Positions 1-4,339 of a DNA stretch of 10,612 nucleotides are shown in pieces; the first letter of the stretch is position 1, and each line of letters opens with the position of its first letter. A program made the translations under genes and the position numbers. The DNA lies in NCBI GenBank assembly GCA_964646435.1, contig CAZYEJ010000056.1, positions 1 to 10,612 of the forward strand, given 5' to 3'. This DNA comes from UBA3076 sp964646435 (lineage in GTDB: Bacteria; Desulfobacterota; Dissulfuribacteria; Dissulfuribacterales; UBA3076). A model generated the notes under the pieces. That model saw only the letters and a list, made by a program, of their open reading frames with translations, ran no database searches and was not told the origin of the DNA.

Positions 1-58
1 TGCCAAAATACAAGATCAACAAAGTATAAACTACTTTTGACTTGTCGTGAAGGATGCC
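1..58. repeat. 58-bp inverted repeat, left copy
   Basis: The reverse complement of this stretch matches 10409-10466 at 53 of 58 positions by my alignment, with ends TGCCAAAA and TTTTGGCA. The copy covers the last codons and TAG stop of obgE plus 30 bp downstream. The five differences are all transitions, and the two inside the obgE reading frame are silent (Ser TCC/TCT and Lys AAG/AAA). Position 1 is the first base of the window, so the repeat may extend further left. Confidence 0.85.
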
Positions 59-1041
59 ACTATCTGATACAAATCCTCCATAAGCGAAGATACTCCGAAT
101 CCGGTAAGTGCTGAAATAGTATGGATCTTGTGGCCCTCTTCAGCCAGGATCTCTTTGGCTTCCTCCCTATCGCCCTCATCTGTGATATCTATCTTATTCA
201 AGGCTATTGCCTGAGGTTTTTCAATAAGAGGTGCATGGTATTTTTTTATCTCTTCCCTGATAGTCAGATAGCTGCGCCATGCCGACTCTTTCCCTTGGGA
301 GGCATCCAAAACATACAGCAGAACCTTGGTCCTCTCAATATGCCTTAAGAAATCAAGACCCATGCCGACGCCCTTGTGGGCCCCCTCAATAAGACCCGGT
401 ATGTCAGCTACTACCATGGTCCTGTCATCAGAAAATTCTACCACACCCAGATTCGGCACAAGAGTAGTAAAGGGATAATCTGCTATTTTGGGCCTTGCCG
501 CGGATATCCTTGCGAGCAAGGTTGACTTCCCTGAATTGGGAAGCCCTATGAGACCTACGTCACCAATAAGCTTTAGTTCAAAAAGCAGCCATCGCTCATC
601 CCCAGGCAGGCCAGGCTGGGCATTGCGGGGTGCCTGACGTGTTGAAGACACAAAATGGGCGTTTCCTTTCCCACCCAGCCCTCCCTTGGCGGCAACCCAG
701 TTTGTTACCGGATCCGTGAGGTCTGCCAGCACGAAAACGTTCTCGGAATCCTTTACTACAGTACCAGAGGGTACTTCTATTACAATATTTGAACCGCTCT
801 TGCCATGCTGCTTTTTTCCTTTTCCTGCCCGACCCTTTTCTGCCTTGAAGTGACGCTTCCTGCGAAAAAAAAGTAGTGTGTTAAGCCCGGTATTCACCCT
901 GAGGATGACATCTCCCCCGCGGCCTCCGTCCCCGCCATCAGGCCCTCCCCTAGGGACAAAACGTGCCCGCCGAAAGCTCACGCACCCAGCCCCTCCATCT
1001 CCAGCCTTGACGTATATTTTGGCCTGATCAACAAAGTCCAT
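31..1041 (-). CDS. obgE: Obg-family ribosome-assembly GTPase (CgtA/ObgE)
   Basis: The 336-aa product is a full-length Obg GTPase, which in bacteria binds the 50S subunit and acts in its late maturation and in stress signalling. Residues 1-158 are the glycine-rich Obg fold (AGDGGAGCVSFRR at 13-25, then GGPDGGDGGRGGDV). The G domain follows with G1 GLPNSGKS (166-173), the FTTLVPNLG switch I region (191-199), G3 DIPG (213-216), G4 NKID (282-285) and G5 SAL (310-312). There is no C-terminal OCT domain, which is usual for proteobacterial forms. The start MDFVDQAKIYV matches the family start, but the Shine-Dalgarno sequence is weak. The gene is normally co-transcribed after rplU-rpmA; here a plus-strand toxin-antitoxin pair lies between, so it probably needs its own promoter. 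The last eight codons and the stop lie in a 58-bp repeat that recurs at 10409-10466. Confidence 0.97.
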   Translation of the reverse strand: MDFVDQAKIYVKAGDGGAGCVSFRRARFVPRGGPDGGDGGRGGDVILRVNTGLNTLLFFRRKRHFKAEKGRAGKGKKQHGKSGSNIVIEVPSGTVVKDSENVFVLADLTDPVTNWVAAKGGLGGKGNAHFVSSTRQAPRNAQPGLPGDERWLLFELKLIGDVGLIGLPNSGKSTLLARISAARPKIADYPFTTLVPNLGVVEFSDDRTMVVADIPGLIEGAHKGVGMGLDFLRHIERTKVLLYVLDASQGKESAWRSYLTIREEIKKYHAPLIEKPQAIALNKIDITDEGDREEAKEILAEEGHKIHTISALTGFGVSSLMEDLYQIVASFTTSQK

Positions 1042-1084
1042 AAATTATTGGCCATCAATATCTATAAATAAAATGAATGCCAGT

Positions 1085-1112
1085 TTGACATTTTTCATAA
1101 ATGATGTACTTT
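1085..1112 (+). promoter_or_regulatory. Candidate promoter of the AbrB/PIN toxin-antitoxin pair
   Basis: A perfect -35 hexamer TTGACA (1085-1090) is followed after 16 bp by TACTTT (1107-1112), a weak -10 match. The start codon lies 39 bp downstream at 1152. The surrounding 110-bp divergent gap should also hold the obgE promoter, but I could not pick a convincing one on the minus strand. Confidence 0.35.
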
Positions 1113-1151
1113 TTTAATAAATGTTTAACACGATAACACCAGAGGCTCAAT

Positions 1152-1382
1152 ATGCAAACAATGAAAGTCCTTGCCAAGGGCCAGGTAGTAATTCCGGCTT
1201 CAATTAGAAAAAAATACGATATTTATCCCGGATGTGAAATTCATTTTTTTGAATATGGAAACCTGATTTATCTTATACCTTCTGCCAAAGATCCTGTAAC
1301 AGAGGCAATGGGTTGCCTTCCTACAGCTCCTTCACTATCAAAAAAACTGCTCAAGGAAAGAAAAAAGGACTTTGCGGAATAA
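1152..1382 (+). CDS. AbrB/MazE-type antitoxin (SpoVT-AbrB domain)
   Basis: This 76-aa protein carries a swapped-hairpin AbrB DNA-binding domain at residues 4-45. The signature is KVLAKGQVVIPASIRKKYDI followed by the alternating hydrophobic strand NLIYLIP. The polar, basic C-terminal tail (47-76, ending LLKERKKDFAE) is the expected toxin-binding part. AGAGG lies 6 bp before the ATG at 1152; Met4 at 1161 is an alternative start. The stop TAA overlaps the toxin ATG by one base, so the two are probably translationally coupled. By family knowledge it should neutralise the downstream PIN RNase and repress its own promoter. The pair sits antisense between rpmA and obgE, which suggests horizontal insertion. 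Confidence 0.9.
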   Translation: MQTMKVLAKGQVVIPASIRKKYDIYPGCEIHFFEYGNLIYLIPSAKDPVTEAMGCLPTAPSLSKKLLKERKKDFAE

Positions 1383-1783
1383 TGCCTGATTATCTGTTTG
1401 ACAGCCATGCACTCCTTGCTTTCTTTCAAAAAGAAAAAGGTGCCGAAGTTGTCGAAAAAATCTTACGTAAGGCATTCACTCAACAAATAGACCGGTTTAT
1501 CTGTGTAATCAATCTTGGCGAAATCATTTATATTACAAAAAGACAGTTTGGTGAAAGCAAAAAGCTGGAGATATTAGGCAGAGTTTACCAATTGGGCTTT
1601 AAAATCCTGCCGGTTCCAGATACTTTAGTCTTCAAGGCAGCCGAGCTTAAAGCCGAATATGCTATTTCATATGTTGACTGTTTTGCTTTGGCCTGTGCAC
1701 TCGATCAATCTGCAATCCTGGTAACCGGCGATCCTGAATTTAAAAAAGTGACTACTCCAGTCAATATATACTGGATTCGCTGA
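1382..1783 (+). CDS. PIN-domain RNase toxin (VapC-like)
   Basis: This 133-aa protein spans a whole PIN domain, a Mg-dependent RNase fold. The acidic active-site residues are visible: D7 in YLFDSHALL, E47 in VINLGEII, D99 in SYVDCFALACAL and D117 in VTGDPEF. The reading frame is open upstream to an ATG at 1313, but the ATG at 1382 in the TAATG junction is preferred because the protein then begins directly at the first PIN strand. It forms a two-gene module with the AbrB-type antitoxin. The gene converges with rpmA, whose stop is 62 bp away, and I saw no clear terminator between them. The RNA target cannot be read from the sequence. Confidence 0.92.
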   Translation: MPDYLFDSHALLAFFQKEKGAEVVEKILRKAFTQQIDRFICVINLGEIIYITKRQFGESKKLEILGRVYQLGFKILPVPDTLVFKAAELKAEYAISYVDCFALACALDQSAILVTGDPEFKKVTTPVNIYWIR

Positions 1784-1845
1784 GGACAGAGCTTCGTCGC
1801 GCCGGATCAGGTTGTTGATATCAGATTTATCCGTGAATGGAGGGA

Positions 1846-2112
1846 TCAGGAAGCGGTGCTTTGCATAGGATAGACGCTGATTCTCTGTCGATTCCGCACT
1901 GTCTCGAACTTCACGACCCCGTCTGCTTTAGCAAACAAGGTATAATCCCTACCCATGCCCACATTTCGTCCTGGATGAAACTTGGTTCCCACCTGACGGA
2001 CCAGGATATTTCCGGCCCTTACAATCTGGCCGCCAAAGCGTTTTATGCCTCTGCACTGGCCCTTACTGTCGCGGCCATTACGTGAACTGCCACCGGCCTT
2101 TTTGTGTGCCAT
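1846..2112 (-). CDS. rpmA: 50S ribosomal protein L27
   Basis: The 88-aa product begins with the canonical L27 N-terminus MAHKKAGGSSRNGRDS, which reaches the peptidyl-transferase centre, and continues with KRFGGQ, GTKFHPGRNVGMGRDYTLFAKADGVVKF and a short tail. Length fits the family. A small oddity is Cys20 in GQCRGIKRF, where an arginine or similar residue is usual. A strong Shine-Dalgarno sequence (AGGGAGA) lies about 7 bp before the ATG. The gene is 12 bp downstream of rplU on the same strand, as in nearly all bacteria. Its usual partner obgE comes only after an 804-bp gap holding a toxin-antitoxin pair in the opposite orientation. Confidence 0.98.
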   Translation of the reverse strand: MAHKKAGGSSRNGRDSKGQCRGIKRFGGQIVRAGNILVRQVGTKFHPGRNVGMGRDYTLFAKADGVVKFETVRNRQRISVYPMQSTAS

Positions 2113-2124
2113 GATTAAATCTCC

Positions 2125-2436
2125 CTAGACGCTGATCTCTTTAATCTTAAGGGTAGTAAAAGGTTGTCTGTGCCCGCGCTTGACCTTATAACCCTTGCGC
2201 CTTTTCTTCTTCATAACAACTATTTTTTTACCACGGCCGTGCTCCAAAATCTGAGCTCGTACTGTAGCAGCTTCCACTGTAGGCCTGCCGATTTTAGTTT
2301 GGGTATTGTCCACCACCATCAGCACTTCAGGTATCTCGACCTCCGAACCTGCTTCAGCGTCAAGCTTTTCCACCCTGAGTACTTCCCCCGGACAAACCTT
2401 ATATTGCTTTCCGCCTGTCTTAATAACAGCGTACAT
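2125..2436 (-). CDS. rplU: 50S ribosomal protein L21
   Basis: The 103-aa protein is L21, a 23S rRNA-binding protein of the large subunit. It shows MYAVIKTGGKQYKV at the N-terminus, GRPTVEAATV in the middle, and the basic loop KKKRRKGYKVKRGHRQPFT followed by LKIKEI at the C-terminus. An in-frame TTG at 2448 would add four residues, but GGAGGA lies inside that extension just before the ATG at 2436, so translation should start at 2436. It is the first gene of the rplU-rpmA pair and has a good promoter match upstream. Confidence 0.98.
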   Translation of the reverse strand: MYAVIKTGGKQYKVCPGEVLRVEKLDAEAGSEVEIPEVLMVVDNTQTKIGRPTVEAATVRAQILEHGRGKKIVVMKKKRRKGYKVKRGHRQPFTTLKIKEISV

Positions 2437-2475
2437 GTTTTCCTCCAAGATTAACTAAAAAAACAACGAGATCAA

Positions 2476-2503
2476 AAATTAACATGAAATCAATAACTGT
2501 CAA
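2476..2503 (-). promoter_or_regulatory. Candidate sigma-70-type promoter of rplU-rpmA
   Basis: On the minus strand TTGACA (2498-2503) is followed after 16 bp by TAATTT (2476-2481), 39 bp before the rplU start codon. The -35 box is a perfect match and the -10 box a fair one. The resulting leader of about 30 nt looks too short for a structured attenuator. Confidence 0.5.
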
Positions 2504-2554
2504 GGATATTTGACTCTTACTTAGGAATTGTCCAATTTATTCACGGACAGTTCT

Positions 2555-2700
2555 TTAGTTATTTTTACCAGATTCGTGATAAATATTTCCAGGAATAACA
2601 GCTAGTGCCGCCTCAATATGGTCGCAGAATATGTCACCCACCAAAACTACAAATGGGAATTCCTCCGATATCTGATCTCTGGAACTCTCCTTTTTAGCAC
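2555..2700 (-). pseudogene. Possible gene remnant without a start codon
   Basis: A minus-strand frame with no ATG, GTG or TTG start reads like protein, for example EEFPFVVLVGDIFCDHIEAA followed by LAVIPGNIYHESGKNN and a TAA at 2555-2557. It lies between the PIN toxin gene and the rplU promoter, in a frame different from the toxin. I do not recognise the family. It may be the 3' end of a lost gene, or a chance open frame of about 50 codons. Confidence 0.25.
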
Positions 2701-2711
2701 AGGTAAAATTT

Positions 2712-3134
2712 TCAAATGACGAAAGGGTTTTCGATAAGGACGCCTTCGATCATCTGGCCATGGTTCAAATCTTCGGTGAGGATTTTGTATACTTTTGCTC
2801 GACAGGCCGCTGCTATGATCAGCGCATCCCAGAAAGATAAAAGATGCCTTTCTTCGATCTCCGATGCCAGAAGCACGGTATCGGGTTCGTTTACCTCGAT
2901 ATGCCATGACAAATAGTTCTCAATAATCCCTCTGGCACGCGCCTGAGAGAGCGGTTTGTTTATTTTTTTTGTGACGTTAACATAAAATTCCTGCAATACC
3001 TGCGTGCTCATAACGCCGTTTTCATTTTCCCATAACTCTTCAACGTCAGAAGCGGCAATATCGTGCCGTGGACCTGCATCCAGGTCATAGGCATAAATCA
3101 GTATATTTGTATCAACAAAAATTCTACCTTTCAT
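2712..3134 (-). CDS. PIN-domain RNase toxin (VapC-like), second module
   Basis: The 140-aa product is a complete PIN-domain protein. The first strand and first catalytic Asp are in RIFVDTNILIYAYD (D8). E49 lies in QVLQEFYVNVTKK, D103 in LLSFWDALIIAAAC, and the last acidic pair E121/D122 in ILTEDLNHGQ. This arrangement is typical of VapC-like Mg-dependent RNases that cleave tRNA, rRNA or mRNA; the target cannot be predicted here. The ATG lies inside the 3' end of the upstream antitoxin gene (11-bp overlap), so synthesis is probably coupled. It is clearly different in sequence from the PIN protein at 1382-1783, so the two modules are not recent duplicates. Confidence 0.93.
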   Translation of the reverse strand: MKGRIFVDTNILIYAYDLDAGPRHDIAASDVEELWENENGVMSTQVLQEFYVNVTKKINKPLSQARARGIIENYLSWHIEVNEPDTVLLASEIEERHLLSFWDALIIAAACRAKVYKILTEDLNHGQMIEGVLIENPFVI

Positions 3135-3357
3135 GAAGTTCTTTTCTCGATGCCGTGATTATGCCTCCAAGATGGTATCCGGTCCGCAGATCAGAAATCG
3201 CCCTCTTTCTGGCAACTTCGTATTTTTCGGTAGATTCTACAATTCTCTGCAATTTTTGACTGAGCATATTGCTGACCGAGGAATGTCTACTTGCAGAAAT
3301 AACCTTTGCCCTTTGGATTAAATCTTTATCAAGACTGAGCGTTATATTCTGTTTCAT
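3124..3357 (-). CDS. Ribbon-helix-helix-like antitoxin of the second PIN module
   Basis: This 77-aa protein starts with a ribbon-helix-helix pattern: strand NITLSLDKDLI, helix IQRAKVISASRHSSV, then SVSNMLSQKLQRIVE. This resembles the DUF6364-type and VapB-like antitoxins. The C-terminal part (50-77) ends in SRKELHER, a tail often seen in VapB-like antitoxins that binds the PIN groove. AGGGG lies 7 bp before the ATG. The stop lies 11 bp inside the toxin gene. A perfect CACGTA-ATA-TACGTG palindrome 22 bp upstream of the start codon is the natural candidate for its autoregulatory operator. Confidence 0.85.
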   Translation of the reverse strand: MKQNITLSLDKDLIQRAKVISASRHSSVSNMLSQKLQRIVESTEKYEVARKRAISDLRTGYHLGGIITASRKELHER

Positions 3358-3379
3358 TCCCTGTCCCCTTTAAAATATT

Positions 3380-3394
3380 CACGTAATATACGTG
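3380..3394. promoter_or_regulatory. Perfect palindrome, candidate operator of the RHH/PIN module
   Basis: CACGTAATATACGTG is a perfect 6-3-6 inverted repeat, 22 bp upstream of the antitoxin ATG. It contains a minus-strand TATATT, which could serve as the -10 box, so binding by the antitoxin would block transcription. I found no convincing -35 box at the proper distance. Confidence 0.45.
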
Positions 3395-3648
3395 TAACAT
3401 GAATGGAATATTTTGGGAAGAGTCAACCACCACTCCTGAAATACCATGGGCATCTAATTGCGCTTGCCTCACCACACAGCATGTAAAATTTACTTGAAAA
3501 ATTGGCACGTCCCTTAATCCCATATTAGTCTGCGTGGGTTTGCGTGGTCTGCGATTGATATAAATGATTCAGGGCAGAAAAAATGTTAGCGTGTACAGTG
3601 AAAAAGGCCGAAAAGTACATTGAGGATATGAAGGAAAAAATAAGAAAG
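3395..3648. other. Intergenic stretch with no assignable gene
   Basis: I see no supported gene. A 64-codon minus-strand frame (3329-3523) overlaps the antitoxin and has no recognisable domain. Positions 3530-3553 hold a short imperfect direct repeat built on TGCGTGG. A 23-codon plus-strand frame starting at 3584 has no recognisable product. Together with the pseudogene and repeats downstream, this makes about 980 bp without an intact gene. Confidence 0.5.
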
Positions 3649-3834
3649 ATATGAGCTAAATCCTGAGTATTGATATGGATGACAAAGTGCTTCTGGCGCT
3701 AAACGACACCATCCGGGATGATCATAAAGGCGGCCGGAGAGACACAAGGCATGCGAAATCTTCGGGAAGACGGTGCGGATAAAGTCTTAAAAGGAATCAC
3801 CACCATCGATGAGGTAAACAAGGTAAGCCTATAA
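3649..3834 (+). pseudogene. Decayed C-terminus of a second PilB/GspE-type ATPase
   Basis: Read in pieces, the plus strand encodes the end of a type II secretion/type IV pilus ATPase. From 3660 it reads ILSIDMDDKVLLALNDTIRD. After a frame change at 3720/3721 it reads IIKAAGETQGMRNLREDG and then ADKVLKGITTIDEVNKVSL with a stop at 3832-3834. GM-NLREDG-KVLKGITTIDEV is the typical tail of this family. Just upstream, ATATGAG at 3649 fits the IYE of the conserved R-AIYE-L motif but is out of frame. The Walker motifs are absent. Its tail is closer to the common GITT-EEV form than to that of the intact ATPase at 4340-6688, so it is not a recent copy of that gene. Confidence 0.7.
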
Positions 3835-3880
3835 ATAACCGTATAAGCGCTAAGTTATTTTTGCACCGGATGGACTAATA

Positions 3881-3939
3881 AACATCGAACATCGAACGTC
3901 CAACATCGAATGTTGAATGGGAAAAAATGAAGAAACAGA
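3881..3939 (+). repeat. Left arm of a 59-bp inverted repeat built from heptamers
   Basis: The arm consists of 7-bp units AACATCG, AACATCG, AACGTCC, AACATCG, AATGTTG and a partial AATGG, followed by an A-rich stretch. It matches the reverse complement of 4236-4294 with 7 differences in 59, all transitions. The irregular third and fifth units are shared by both arms, so the array was copied as a block rather than expanded independently. Confidence 0.8.
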
Positions 3940-3940
3940 G

Positions 3941-3980
3941 GTCAGAAGTCAGAAGCCAGAAGTCAGAAACCGGAGGTCGG
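3941..3980 (+). repeat. Heptamer tandem array (GTCAGAA)
   Basis: Units GTCAGAA, GTCAGAA, GCCAGAA, GTCAGAA and ACCGGAG follow each other with a strict 7-bp period, then GTCGG. It lies between the left inverted arm and the palindromic element at 4035. Open frames through it are repeat artefacts. Confidence 0.8.
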
Positions 3981-4034
3981 AAAAACAGCAACCAAATATT
4001 CCTGAACCTTTGTTTCTCATTTGGTGTTTGTTTT

Positions 4035-4220
4035 GTAACTTCTCAATAAGTGCGGGTAAATTACATTTTGCGACTATTCACTGGATTCCTCTCCGGTTTT
4101 CACCGGGGTGACGCGGCGGAATGACGGGCAGTTACATCCCTGCCTGGCGTCAGACAGGCAAACGTCATTCCGGCGAAAGCCGGAATCCAGACATCTTACC
4201 CTGAGTTATTGAGAAGTTGC
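4035..4220. repeat. Palindromic MITE-like element, copy A (186 bp)
   Basis: The element begins GTAACTTCTCAATAA and ends with the inverted form TTATTGAGAAGTTGC. Inside, a CTGGATTCC to GGAATGACG half (4080-4126) is answered by an inverted CGTCATTCC to GGAATCCAG half (4162-4189), so the whole can fold into a branched hairpin. It matches the copy at 8189-8354 at about 95 percent by my alignment, apart from a 20-bp insertion at 4137-4156 that is itself partly palindromic (GCCTG and CAGGC ends). There is no transposase in the window. Flanking target duplications are not evident. Confidence 0.85.
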
Positions 4221-4235
4221 CATTCAACGGCTATT

Positions 4236-4294
4236 TCTGTTTCTTTATTTTTTTCCATTCAACATTCAACGTTGGATGTTCGACGTTCGACGTT
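4236..4294 (-). repeat. Right arm of the heptamer-built inverted repeat
   Basis: Read on the minus strand this is AACGTCG, AACGTCG, AACATCC, AACGTTG, AATGTTG, AATGG and an A-rich tail, in register with 3881-3939. The two arms bracket the GTCAGAA array and palindromic element copy A. Confidence 0.8.
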
Positions 4295-4311
4295 CATCTT
4301 TCAATGTACCT

Positions 4312-4335
4312 CTGAACCTCTGAACCCTGAACCCC
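4312..4335 (+). repeat. Short heptamer array (CTGAACC)
   Basis: Three CTGAACC units are present, the first two separated by one extra T. They end a few bases from the stop codon of the TPR-ATPase gene. No rho-independent terminator is visible for that gene here. Confidence 0.6.
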
Positions 4336-4339
4336 TACC

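Noticed and set aside
1313..1381. N-terminal extension of the first PIN toxin from an ATG at 1313
   Set aside because: It overlaps the antitoxin gene out of frame and adds 23 residues before the first PIN strand; the TAATG junction at 1382 fits better.
1784..1845. Bidirectional terminator between the PIN toxin and rpmA
   Set aside because: No GC-rich stem with a T-run was visible on either strand.
3834..3865. Terminator-like AATAAC/GTTATT hairpin after the ATPase relic
   Set aside because: The stem is short and AT-only with a long loop, so it is too weak to call.
3917..4111. Plus-strand ORF with EVRSQKPEVRNRRSE-like repeats
   Set aside because: It is a translation of the GTCAGAA heptamer array and the start of palindromic copy A, with no Shine-Dalgarno sequence or domain.
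3881..4335. CRISPR array
   Set aside because: The repeats are contiguous 7-bp units without spacers, and no cas genes are present.
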